A stretch of DNA of 64,000 nt from Tetrahymena thermophila SB210 (taxonomy: Eukaryota; Ciliophora; Oligohymenophorea; Hymenostomatida; Tetrahymenidae), in assembly GCF_000189635.1 (NCBI RefSeq), contig NW_002476359.1, positions 1 through 64,000 on the forward strand, read 5' to 3'. The notes beneath the pieces were generated by a model. It saw only the letters and a list, made by a program, of their open reading frames with translations. It was not told where the DNA came from and ran no database searches. Made by a program: the position numbers and the translations under genes. This document shows positions 11,823-23,568 of this stretch, piece after piece; within the stretch, counting starts at the first letter, position 1; every line of letters begins with the position of its first letter.

Positions 11823-12494
11823 AAATTATTATTTCCTTCAATATTTTAAAACTATTTATTATTACTACTATTATCTTAAATAAAGATCTGAAATCTAAGA
11901 TACGCTTACTTATTTACTTTAATTAATTAATAATATACCTAATTATTTCAAATGTGTTTAAATAAAGAAATTTGTAAAAAAATTTGTTTTTAAGTCATAA
12001 AAAAAATTGATAAAATATGCATTTAAAATAAATAGAAAACATTCTGTAACAGTATTATTGTTTTATTAATATTATTTTTTAATATTTTTTATTTTATTGA
12101 AATTCTGATTATTTTTTCATGAAGAATGAAGGTCTAATTGTAGGTCTCTAAAGGTTTATAGGTTAGAGAAAGTTGAATATCTAGTAATTAATTGTTCCTT
12201 TACTTTAAATATAATATTTCTTTATTTTGAAAAAAAATTTATTTAAAAAGTAATAGAAATTTTTTAAAATTTATTTATGTTAAAAAGTATGTATTAAATT
12301 AGTAAAAAATTCAACTTTAAAATGAATTAATATAAAAAGTAAAATATTATTTTTAACAAAATAATTAGATTATTTATTATAATAATTTTAATCATCCAAT
12401 TTAATCCAAGCGATATTTATATAGTTTTGTAAAGATTTAATTAACACATTAAAACAAAATATAAAAATTATTGATTTAACAAATATATTTATTA
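11823..12494. promoter_or_regulatory. Divergent promoter region (GET1-like / B-box-kelch)
   Basis: 672 bp of AT-rich DNA between two divergent starts. It must hold both promoters; no recognisable element, RNA gene or repeat. Confidence 0.5.
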
Positions 12495-15036
12495 ATGAGT
12501 AGGATACTTTCAAGGGAAGATGAGAATTCATATAAAGAATCTTAGCAAATGATAACATCAATAACGAGAAATATACGCCCTGTTAAGTGTAAGGACCATC
12601 AAGAAGAAAATTATACTAATTTTTGCATGAGTAAAGATTGTATGAGAGCACTTTGTCCTGATTGTATGGAAAGGCATACATAATTCCATAAGTAAAATAG
12701 TACTTATCCTGACCTTTAGTCTATTAAGAGCGTTAAGGTTAAGTGCAAATAAAAATTAATGGAAATCAAAAACAATATAGATTAACTCTACGATTAGATT
12801 GAAGATTTAATTTAAAATTAGAATTTAGATGAGTCTGATGAAGGTATAAAAAAGATAAATACTGTTAGAGATACTATAATATATTAGGTTAATAGCTACT
12901 TTGATCAGCTTTTAGATAAATATAGGGCTAGAGTTTCTGCTATGATTGAAAAAGACGAAAAAATCAAGTATATCTAAGATAGGTTATCATTAATGTCTGA
13001 TGAAATAGAGATAATGTCTGCAAAAATGGAGGGTACCGCTGCTTAAATCGATGCTTTCAACGAAGTAAATTCTTAATTTAATTTAGCATAATAAATAAAT
13101 AGCTAGTTAAATGAATTTAATCTAAAATCATAATTTAAAGTTTATAATTTAAAAATATTTAATCTACTATTAAGATTAAAAAGAAAATTAATTTTACATA
13201 GCAAGTATCTATATAAAGATTTAAGATGCTACAAAAATAAATAAAATTATAATTCAAATCAACATAAAATTAGTTTTTAAAAAATAAAATATTTAAATAG
13301 AATAAAATTAAATAAAATTTTTTAATAAATAATATCTAAAAATTTTATTTTTTTTACTGTAGGTATAAAATTTAGATTTAAATGGATAGCTGAATGATAT
13401 AGAAATTTAAGTTTAGGATATCTTGAATATATAATAACGTTAATCTATTGATATTATTGTTGAAGAAAGCAAAATTAGAATGTTAAAAACAGATTTGGTT
13501 TAATATATACGGTTAGGTTAATACATATTCTATGATTAATAAGAATAACTAAATTAACAAGCTATAAGCTAACCTCAACAATCACTAATTGCAAATCAGT
13601 CACCAAGTAAATTATTTCTTACAAAAATAAATTAAAAAAATTATCTTTTTTCAATAGTTTATTTAACAAAACAGTTTATTTTATTTTAAAAATACAAATT
13701 TTAATTTCTAAGACTAAATTGTTGAATTAGATAAAAAATTTTTTTGTTAATAAAAAATAATAGAAAGGATTTTTTTAATTTAAATTTTAATAAAAGAATT
13801 AATTAAATAAAATATTTTAATTATTTACTAATTTGATTAAAGCAATAATAAATTCATGCATTTAATTAATTAATTTTATATGTCTTTATTTATCTGAATA
13901 TTAAAATTTAAAAAAATAATAAAATAGTTTAAGAGAATAAGAGTAAATATCAAGAGGAAATTAATACAAGCTTTCCAGACCATGTAGATACTGATCCTAG
14001 TTTTGATAATAAATATATGTAAAGTAATTAGAACTCATTTTATGCTGCTGATGAATCTTAAATTGCTTAAATAGAAATTAATTAAAACAGCTATTATGAG
14101 AGTGGTTGTCCTCATAAAATAATACCTTATTATAATTACTAGAATAAAAAACTTTATATGATAGATGCAACTACTTTTGAACTTAGAAATGAAGTATCTA
14201 TCAATGAATTTATAGCAGATTAAGGTAGAACAGTCATAACACCTAGAGGAGATATCTATATGATTGGAGGAATCTTAAGAAATAGTGATACTGAAAAGGT
14301 TTTTAAATATGATTATACAGAAGAAAAATTTACTGAAAGATAAAGTATGATTTATGCTAGAAGCTCTTTTGCTGCTGTTTATGTCGACAAATTCATATAT
14401 GTTATTGGAGGTAAAAGAGATGGATTAGCATGTTCTGAGTGTGAAAAATATGATCTAGTACAAAATAAATGGAAAGCTATTGCAAATCTAAACTACTCAG
14501 CTTTTTCATCTTCAGTTTGCACTTTTGGAAATAATTACTTATATAAATTTGGTGGAATAGGACCAGGCTAAGTGTAAAATAATAACTATGTTGAACGTTA
14601 TGACATTTAGTAGAATTATTGGTAAATAATAAATTTAATGCATGAAGACATTACAGGAATTCATAGCATAGGACCTTAAAAAATGTTTGCCCTATTCTTT
14701 AACAGTGGAGCTATTTAGATAAATGATTCCACTATCTTTGTATTTGGAGGATAGCTAGAAAAGAAAATGTAAAAATCAAGCTTTTGTTTTAATATCAAAA
14801 AAGAAAAAACCAACAATTAATAAAATATAATGCATGTTTTAAACAGATTTGACTACATCCCTCTACCTTCAGCTGGTTCTTTTACATCAAACCCAATAAT
14901 TCACAATAACAAGATAATATGTTTATAAAATATTGATAACTCTGTTGGGTAAGGATAAAGTTCAATTTACAGTAAAAAGAAATTACTTGTATTTGATGGA
15001 ACTAATTGGATAGAAACTATATACAATTTCAATTGA
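12495..15036 (+). CDS. B-box zinc finger, coiled-coil and kelch-repeat protein
   Basis: Exons 12495-13139, 13363-13606 and 13928-15036 (introns 223 and 321 bp) give 665 residues. A B-box-type zinc finger lies at about residues 32-66 (Cys32, His35, then CMSKDC, CPDC and a closing HTQFH). A coiled coil follows (about 85-280) rich in E/K/Q. The C-terminal half is a kelch beta-propeller, with blades marked by GDIYMIGG, KFIYVIGGK, NNYLYKFGG and STIFVFGGQ, each with the Gly-Gly turn and a downstream Tyr/Trp. This RBCC-like layout without a RING suggests a scaffold or substrate adaptor for ubiquitin ligation or the cytoskeleton, but the partner is unknown. Splice sites were chosen by frame continuity; both joins restore a single frame and end at TGA. 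Confidence 0.85.
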
Positions 15037-15837
15037 AGAAAATATTGAAAATCCTAAATTAATTAATTAATTAATAATTATTTCAAAGGAGCATAATTTA
15101 AAATTTTCAATTAGTTAACTAACTAAGAAGTGAGACTTTCATTAAAACTTATCAAAATTTCTAAAAGATTTCTTTTTATATTTTTTCTATGTTATAATTG
15201 TTATCTTTAATAAGATTTTGAATCGAAATCATATAATTAAAGGTTTTTGTTTAATATATTACGAATCATAATAGGTATATTTAAAATAAATGGATCAAAA
15301 TGATTATCATACAAATCTAACTAAATTTTTAAAAACATTATTCAAAAATACTTTCAAAATTTTTCAAATGATATTATTTATAGATGGTTTGTGTATATGT
15401 ATGTATAAAAAAATGTGAGCGGTCTCAAACAAAATAATATAAAATTTATTTTTTAAGTTCGCTTTGATAAAAAAATTATTAACTTTTTTAATTGAGCAAA
15501 ATATTAGAAATAAGAGGGAGGGTTCATTAAAAGTTTAAATTTTTTAGTGTTTTGTTTAAAAAAGGACTTTTGTTATAGAATTTTGATTATTTTAACATCC
15601 CCTATTATTGATAAATCAATTAATTAGCTATAAACTATAAAATTTACCCATAAATAATAATAACTAATATTTAGAGGGAAAATATTTAATTTAATTTCTT
15701 ACTATAATTTTTAGCTTAAATTCAGCTAAAACAATTAGGAAGGATTTTATTATTAATTTAAATATAATTTATTATATAAAAAAATTATAAAAAAATTAAA
15801 AAAAACTAAGAAGTACCCACCTCTACTATATAGTTTA
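15037..15837. other. Intergenic region
   Basis: AT-rich spacer between two + strand genes with no recognised feature; it includes the promoter of the AT-hook gene. Confidence 0.55.
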
Positions 15838-17591
15838 ATGGAAAGCTAAGTTGTAAATAATTCAGATGTTAAGAATCTTTAGACTCTCTCGATGATACTT
15901 GACACCTACCTTGAAAATTGTATTCAAAATACTGATTGGGAAAATAAAGCTAATTCTTAAAGGGAGAAAGAAAAGCTTTACTAAAAAATTTTAAAGACCA
16001 TAAACTAAATATTTAGCAGGATTGGCGTTGCTGCAGCAACACTTGCTATGCAACCTTAATTGAATCCATAAGAAAAATAACTAAATGATGCTTAAGTTTA
16101 ATAATAAGATTAAATAAACACTAATAAAAATCCCAATATGGAAACTGAAAATGCAGTAAATGTAAATGGTTAGTTGAATTAAAATAAAGTTGACCAATTT
16201 TATGGAAACGGCTAAGCCCAAAAACTTTAAGATGGACAATAAGACAAAAATAACATGGTTCAAGTAAATAAGAATCAAATGGAAGATGAGTCTGGCTATT
16301 GCTAAAAAGTTGTGATTAATGCTCATCCTTTTAAGCAAAGATTAATTAACTAATAATAACGTATGTAGCAAGAGTTAAAATAAAAGAACGATCAATAATC
16401 TGATGTAAATTTTTTTTATATGAAATAATTTATTAAACTAACTTAAAATACTTTAGGAAGAAGATTACGATCCACCAGATAATAGTAGTGATAGTGATTT
16501 TAGATCAAGTGATGAAGAATATTCTGATAAAAAGAAAAAGTTAATTCATAAGAAAAAGCACAATAACTACTTCTCTTATAATAGCCAAAACACTTCACAA
16601 ACATCTTCGAGGCCAAGAGGCAGACCTCCCAGCTTTGCTAATAGTGAGAACGGTACAGTAAGCATATAAGTAGCTCCAGTGAGTGAATAAAAAAAAATAC
16701 TTGAGTACTTTAATCAACACTATGACCCATAAAAAAGGAATAAGATATATGTGATTAACTAGATCACCAAATAATTTAACTACTCCTATTCTAGTGTTTA
16801 CTATCTCGTAACTAAATAGGTTGTAACAGAAGAACAAGAATACCATGAATAGATCTAGAAGCATAAACAATAATAGCATAGAAGCTCAAACTAATTCTAG
16901 ACATAACTGTAGAGGTAATAAATGTAATAATAGTAATATTACTAAAATTAGTTTAGTCAATATAGTTATAAAAGTGAATAATTTAATAATGGTTATCCTC
17001 GCTAAGGCCAATCGCAATCTTCTTAACTCCACCAGAGTGACATGTAAAAAAGGAATCCTTCATATTATGAGTAGTAAAGGTAGTAGATGAGAGAAAATAA
17101 AATATCTCCAAATGATCGTTTTGCTTAAAATCTTTTAAATTAACCAAACTCTCAACCTTCTTATAATACTTAAAATCAACAGCGTAGAAATCCTATCAAT
17201 TAATACTCATAGTAGTAAGGAAATTATTAAAACAGTAACTATTAGGCCTAGGAAATGTCACAAACAGACTCAGACTCTGGGTTATTCCAAAACTAAGCAC
17301 ACAACAGATAGATGTATCCTAAGGCAGAAGATGAATTGTTTAGAAATGATCTTAAGGTTGAATCCTTACAAGAATCTCGCAGAGTTAGTGAGCAAGGATA
17401 AGATTTACAAGCAAAGCAAATTCCAGGCAATTAATAAAATCGTCTAGTCTCATCAGAAAATAGATAAAATTTATATGGAGAATACCATCGCAGTGCCTCA
17501 AGGTAACAATACTTAAAATTAACTAAAACATATTTATATTTTAAATTTATAAAGTAGAGATACTATTTAAATTTAGTAGAAGCAAGAATGA
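15838..17591 (+). CDS. AT-hook, Q/N-rich putative nuclear protein
   Basis: Exons 15838-16404, 16457-17502 and 17555-17591 (both introns 52 bp) give 549 residues. Residues 1-75 form a probably helical segment. It is followed by a Gln/Asn-rich stretch, then a very acidic run (EEEDYDPPDNSSDSDF) and a basic KKKKLIHKKK patch. A classic AT-hook core, RPRGRPPS, sits at about residue 245. Just after it comes a helical block with EQKKILEYFNQHYDP and SYSSVYYLVTKQV that could be a small folded DNA- or protein-binding unit. The last 230 residues are low-complexity Q/N/S. The AT-hook implies minor-groove binding of AT-rich DNA and a chromatin role; this is inference. The last short exon is the least certain part; without that splice the frame would run on into low-complexity DNA. 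Confidence 0.7.
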
Positions 17592-17979
17592 TAGAAAAAA
17601 TAAATACTATTACTCATAAAAGTAATGCCAAAAATCACAAGTTTATTATGTTAACTTTGTATTTAATCTCTATTTTGTTTAAGTCATTAAATTTATATAT
17701 GCTTCATTCATTATTTACCAATTTCTCTTTTCTATATTGTTTTTTTCTACTTTCACTTATCTCTCTCTATCGTTATTCTTTCTTGTTTCTAAAAATTAAT
17801 AACTAAGTGGATATTTCAAATTACATATCATGTTTATCTAGAATTATTCTTACAATAAAAAAGAAGAATTCTAGAACACAAAGTTAAGTTTTTAAGAAGA
17901 ACAAAACGCTGAATAAAATCAAAATATATTAAAAATAAATTAAATACAAATTCCTTCTTCTTTTAAAAAAGTTAATAAA
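17592..17979. other. Intergenic region upstream of glutaredoxin
   Basis: Pyrimidine-rich AT spacer. A 5' part stays open in one frame but encodes only Leu/Phe/Ile/Ser-rich low-complexity sequence, so I treat it as non-coding. Confidence 0.5.
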
Positions 17980-18246
17980 ATGAGTACTAAATCTAGAGTA
18001 TAAATCTACGGAGCTGACTGGTGTCCTTACTGCAATAATGCACAAAAGCTTTTCACCAACTTGAATGTTAAGTATGAATATATTGACACTGATAAGCATC
18101 CTGAAAAGAAGCAAGAGCTTTACAAATAACTTAATTGGGATACCATTCCCATGATTTTCGTTGACGGAAAATTTGAAGGTGGTTTTACTGATGTATAGAA
18201 TAAATTAAAAAGTGGAAAATTGCAATTTGATGAAGAAGAAGATTGA
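17980..18246 (+). CDS. GRX: Dithiol glutaredoxin (CPYC type)
   Basis: A single short exon of 88 residues, a usual size for a classical one-domain glutaredoxin. The redox active site is WCPYC with Cys15 and Cys18. The cis-proline region TIPMIFVDG (about 55-63) and the GGFTD turn that binds glutathione (about 67-71) are intact. It reduces protein disulfides and glutathione mixed disulfides using GSH. There is no signal peptide or transit sequence, so it is probably cytosolic. The acidic tail EEED is unremarkable. The start is the first Met in AAAATGAG and stop is TGA. Confidence 0.96.
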
Positions 18247-19244
18247 ATTTCATCATAAATCAATAAAAGTTATTCATATATTAATATGATTATAATAAAA
18301 CTGTAATTTACTTGTTTTTAGAATTGTATCTCCTTATATGAATTTAAAAATACAAAGAAAATTAAATCCAGTTCAATTTATTAATCAATTTCTTTTTTTT
18401 GTATGCTTTTAATAAAAAAAATGTATAGATAAAAGAATGTTTTTTATTTATTTATAGTGGACGCAAAGCATATTATTGTATTAATAAATAAAATATTAAT
18501 TATATATAATTAGATTAGAGAGTACTGATTTATTTAAACAAAATTTCTTAAATATAAGATATAAATTTTATAGTTTTCTGACAAGAAGAATTATTTGATA
18601 AATAAAATTAAAAAAATATTTAAAAAAAATATTTTAATTTAAAATTTTAAATAGCCATTAATAAAAGATAGGAAAATTGAATTTATTAGACACTTAAGTT
18701 TAAAAAATATTGATTTGTTTATAATATAGGCTGATTATTTATTTATTAATTTTATATTTAATATCTTTATTTTATTGTGCTTTCAAATTAAATTGTCATA
18801 TTTTGACAATGTAAAATATTGCTTTAAAAGAAGTGAAAGCAACAATTAGCTTGTTTCATATTGAATAGCTTATATAAGAATGTGACATTTAATTAGTATC
18901 AAAAAATTCTTTGTTAAATAATTAATTAGTTAGTTAAAATAGCAAACGCCGGGTTTTAAAAGAGAGGGAAAGAAACTTAAATAAAAAATCGCATAGAAAA
19001 TTATTAATATAATTAAATCATCATTATTATATTAATTATTTGAAATAATCAAAGAATAATATTTATAACAAATAAACACAAAAAAATTTTGAATTCTTTC
19101 TACCAAATTATTAGCAAAAAAAGCAATTGAAATATTTAAAATATTTTTCAAACAAAATAAAACAAAATATAGAGACAAACAAACAAACTATTTATAGCTT
19201 ATTTAGACTAATTTATAAAAACATATAATCAGTATTTAGCTAAA
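18247..19244. other. Intergenic region between GRX and the Fip1-like gene
   Basis: About 1 kb of AT-rich sequence. A small G-rich patch near 18948-18970 is the only compositional oddity; no gene or RNA was recognised. Confidence 0.5.
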
Positions 19245-21887
19245 ATGATTTAAGGAAATTTATTATTAAATGGAGTTAGTATGATATAAAATAATAGCAG
19301 CCTTGAAGGGTAAAATTAAATAAATGCCAACTTTATAAACTAAATTGGTAGCCAAACTTAAATAAATGGCAATGGAGGAATGTCTATTGAGAATAATACT
19401 GTTAATTAAAGCAGCAGCTCAGCAATAGGCAATTTTGGGTCCAATAACACTTAGTAGTAACAGCAGCAACAACAACAACAAAACAAAGATGTTTAGTAGG
19501 CACAAAAGAAAGAAAAAAAGGAAGTATATAAATTGATCATACCAGAAGTTTTTAAGGAAAAGTTTGATAAGGATTCAGAAGCTAGATGGAAATAACCAAA
19601 TGTTGATATAACTGATTTCTTTAATTATGGTTTTTGTGAATAGACATTTCTCGCTTACGCTAACAAATGTCGTGCATGGACAGCTAAATTTCCTGTCAAA
19701 GAAAATTATTAGGAAAATAAATACGAACTTAACAAAATGAATGATAAGACTCCTTTAGAATACGGAGGCTGTAGCAATCCTTATGATGAAGAGCTGCTAG
19801 AAACTCCTTAAAATTATAATCCATTTGATAGGGATTAGTTTATTTAAGTAATACTAGAAAATTATATTGATAATGAAACACTGATGAAATAAAGTTAAAA
19901 CTAACCAAAAAATATGGTTGAATTTCTTTTAAGAGCTAATGTCTTAACCTACTATGTTTAAAAGCATGACGAACAGCATTAAGATAGCATGGCTTAGGAA
20001 GATTAGCAAGATGGAGTAGGTCAAAGAGGATACTAAAATAACTAAAATAATTTTTAAATTCCTGATAACTATGTCGCATATAAAGAACAAAGTAAATGCC
20101 AAATAGATTTTATAGCACTTTAGTAGCAAATTATGCATAATATCAGCCAAAAAAATGAATTGATACATTAGAATGATATTGAAAAGATATACTTTTTAAA
20201 TGACATTTTTAAGGAAGAATATGCAAATATGGTTTAGCTTTAGCAAAAAACAAATGCCACTTCTAACACAAAAAAGACCACAGTAAACAATACTAATTCA
20301 ACTTCATCAATAGGAAATTCAAGTTTGAATAAAAACCCAGCTTCTAGTATGATGAATTTTGCAAATCCATTCATGAATCCAATGATGAACATGATGTAAG
20401 GTATGTTTAATAACCCTTACCTAATGATGAATTAACAACTACCTGCCTTCATGAAAAACCCTTACATGAATATGAAATTTAATATGAACATGATGCCTAA
20501 CATGGGTAAAGGAGGAATGATGGGAATGAGTGATTTTATGAATATGGGAATGGGAAACTTAAATAAAAATAACTATTAAAATAATTATAATTAGAATAAT
20601 CAATCTAATGAAAACAGATAAAACTAAAATGAATTATAAGATGATAAAGGTAACAATAACTAAATGTATTAGAAAAATAGATCAAATAATAATAATAATA
20701 ACAATAAAAATTATAATAAAAACTAATACCCTAACAAATAAAACAATTACAATAACTAATATAGAAATAACAATAATAGTAATAATAATAATAACAACAA
20801 TAACAGTAACGCTAATACAAGTAATAACAATGGTAATGATGATGAAGAGTATTCAAAGGATAATTTATCAATGCAAGATGAAGATGATAATTAATCATCT
20901 AACCAGCAATAGCAATCTTAATCTAACTATAATAGTAACTATAAATCGAATAATAGTAATAACAACACTAAGTATTAATCTAGAAATAATAATAACAACA
21001 GTAGTAGTAATAATTATAACTCAAATGCAAGCAGCAATAACAATAACTCAAAATAATCTAGTAATAATAATTCAAGTAGTTAGAATAATTCTAGCAACTA
21101 GCAAAGCTCAACCGGAAATTCTAGCTTATTTGATAGAATCAAAAAGAAAAATAACAACTCAAGTAGTAACGTTTCTAATAGTAACGATCGTTAATACAGC
21201 AATAATGGTACAAACAATAGTGATAATAATAAATAAAGTAGCAATAGTGGTAGATACAATAAAGATTAAAGTCCCTCTACTAATAAATCTTCAAAATATG
21301 ATAAGGAGTCTTCAAGAGACCGCAGTGAGAAAGAAAAAAGAAGTAGATCTAGATCCTCTCATAAAAAATAAAACAAAGAAAGAAAGCACAATAAGCGTAG
21401 CTCTCTTTCTAAAAGCGTATCACAAAGCAGAAAAGATAGCAAGAAAAACAAAAAAAGAAGTTCAGAAAGATAAAGCAGCAATAAGTAATCTTCATCAAAC
21501 AATATAAGCAGCACAAATAATAAGAGTGATAAGATTAAAGATTATAAAGACCAAAGCAGCAAATCTAACAATGATAAAAAGTATCAAAGTTCTTCAAGCA
21601 TCTAAGAAGAATCAACTCCTTCTAACCGCTCTAAAGAAAATATTCAAGCAAAAGACTAATAATAGTCAAAGCAAACAAATCCTTCCAAGAGATAAGATAA
21701 AGATGAAAAAAGCAATGATAAAAAGCATGAAACTCATCCTAATTTCTTCTAAAATTATTTTAAGCAAATAAAATAAATTAAAATGCTAAATTAAAATAGT
21801 AATTAGAGATCAGACTCTTCTGAGAGGTCTAGATCGTCTTCCTCATCAAGAAAAAGCAGGGTTAATTCAAGCAAAAACAAAAAATGA
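19245..21887 (+). CDS. FIP1: Fip1-like pre-mRNA polyadenylation factor with long Asn/Ser-rich tail
   Basis: A single exon of 880 residues. The Fip1 signature lies at about residues 118-148: VDITDFFNYGFCEQTFLAY, matching the conserved D(I/Y)FNYGF-x2-xTW-x-AY motif of Fip1/FIP1L1, which tethers poly(A) polymerase to the 3'-end processing complex. It is preceded by a Q/N-rich leader with a pure Gln run (about 67-78). Further on are a Met/Asn/Pro-rich segment (NPFMNPMMNMM, about 370-440), then some 350 residues dominated by Asn, Ser and Gln, ending in an Arg/Ser/Lys-rich stretch with short RS-like repeats (SRSSS, RSRSS). Fip1 in yeast is 327 and in human 594 residues, so the tail expansion is large. 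The tail looks intrinsically disordered; RS-like repeats are common in RNA-processing factors. Confidence 0.85.
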
Positions 21888-23568
21888 AAAATATTGCTTA
21901 AATAACCATATAAATTAATTATAAATAATCATCATTTATTTTAAAATGAAGAAGTTCTAAATGAATGATGAAACTAATTTAATAAGAATCTAAATATAAA
22001 AAATAAACATTTTTACTGTAAATAGCCATCAATCAATTTAAATAAATAAAAGATATAAATAATAAATAAACAATACAAAACAACAAACACCTACCTATCA
22101 ATAGTACAATTATAAATAAATAATATATTCCGATTTTCTTCAAAGTAATAAATAAACAAATTAAACATTAACTAACTAAATAAGCAAACAATAAATCAAT
22201 AAATAAACATCTTAAAAATTTATTGGATAATTCTTGATTTTGGATGCTTAAATTATTTAAAAAATAATTAATTAACTAAGTACTTAATAATATTTATAAT
22301 TAATATTTCAAATTTATAAATAAAGTTGGCACTATTAATAAGCAATAGATATTTATGTTATTTTAAGTTAAAATATCCTGATACAAATAATTTAATTTGA
22401 TCACTTAAATAAAAGTTTATAACTCCCCATCCATATTTTTAGGAAATCTTATTTTTATACTCATTTCTTTTAAAACAAATAGGTTTTGGTTAATTCTTTT
22501 ATTATTTAAGGAGAAAATAACTCAGTGAGTTTATATATTTACATATATTAGGTAGTTTATTAGTTTTAGCAGTTCTGACTCTGATTGTTTTTGTTTATTT
22601 GGGACATTTAAGAATTACACCTATTAAGATGGCGATATATTATGTCTAAGTAAGAGAGCAATATAAATAAATAACTAGGTTTATTTAAAATCTATAGAAA
22701 TTTAATTTGTAAAAATGTTTATTTCAGTATTTATATTCTATGTTATATATTTATAAATTAATTAATAATTATCTTATTCTTCAAATATTATTTTTAAAAT
22801 GTCATTTTTTACAATTAAAAAAATTCTTTTATCAAAATTTATTAGATTCAAGTATAATTTAAATAGAAATTTATATTTTTTGCAATGCTAAACAAAAATA
22901 CTTTTCAGATATAGCTATTTGAATAGTTTCTTAAATTTTAAAATTTTACTAAATTTGATAAATTTCATGATTGTTTGGGATTAAATAATTTTACATTTTA
23001 AAATATAATTTTTGCTTTTTCTGCTTAGCTCAGAAAAATATCTTTAATTATTTTATGAAAAATTGTTGATCCACCTAAATAAATAGATTTCAAAGAAGGA
23101 GTTTAATTTTAGTATCAAATTCAAGAAATAAGAAAAAATATTTGTCCAAATATCCATATGTGAAAGATACGAATATAAAATTGAAAATTAGTAATAGTGG
23201 TTATTGGTAAAATATACCTTGAAATATTAATCTTTTTTAAAATAATCAATATATATTTATTTTCAAAAGAGTAAAGGTTCGTCAATCCAAGCACCTATTT
23301 CATACTAAAAATACAATTTTTTCAAAATAAATTTGATTTTTTTTTAATAATTTATAATAATTACATTTCACTTATATAATAATTTGTATTCTGTTTTTAT
23401 TAATTATGTTTCAATAAAGAAATAAATACTGATGATCTAAGATTAATTTGTTAATAAATTAAAAAATATAAGATTAATTTAGTAGAAATAAATAAAATAA
23501 AGTAAAAGACAAGCAAAATAGCAAAAAAATAAAAAACAAGTATTAAGTTAGCTATAGAAAAATAATAA
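21888..23568. other. Intergenic region between FIP1 and sensor gene A
   Basis: About 1.7 kb of AT-rich DNA. On the - strand a 48-codon ORF (22461-22607, beginning MSQINKNNQSQN) is open but too short and low-complexity to call. A GGTTC run near 23276 resembles half of a tRNA T-arm, but no tRNA fold surrounds it. Promoter of gene A presumably lies near 23300-23560. Confidence 0.5.

Noticed and set aside
17588..17980. Open continuation downstream of the AT-hook gene
   Set aside because: Encodes Leu/Phe/Ile/Ser low complexity. A 52-bp GT...AG intron gives a short clean final exon ending at TGA instead.
20608..21771. + strand open frames rich in Ile/Thr and Lys
   Set aside because: Shifted readings of the AAT/AAC/AGT-rich tail of the Fip1-like gene, whose frame continues without TGA from 19245 to 21887.
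23270..23300. GGTTCGTCAATCC resembling a tRNA T-arm
   Set aside because: Loop length is wrong and no acceptor, D or anticodon arms could be found around it.
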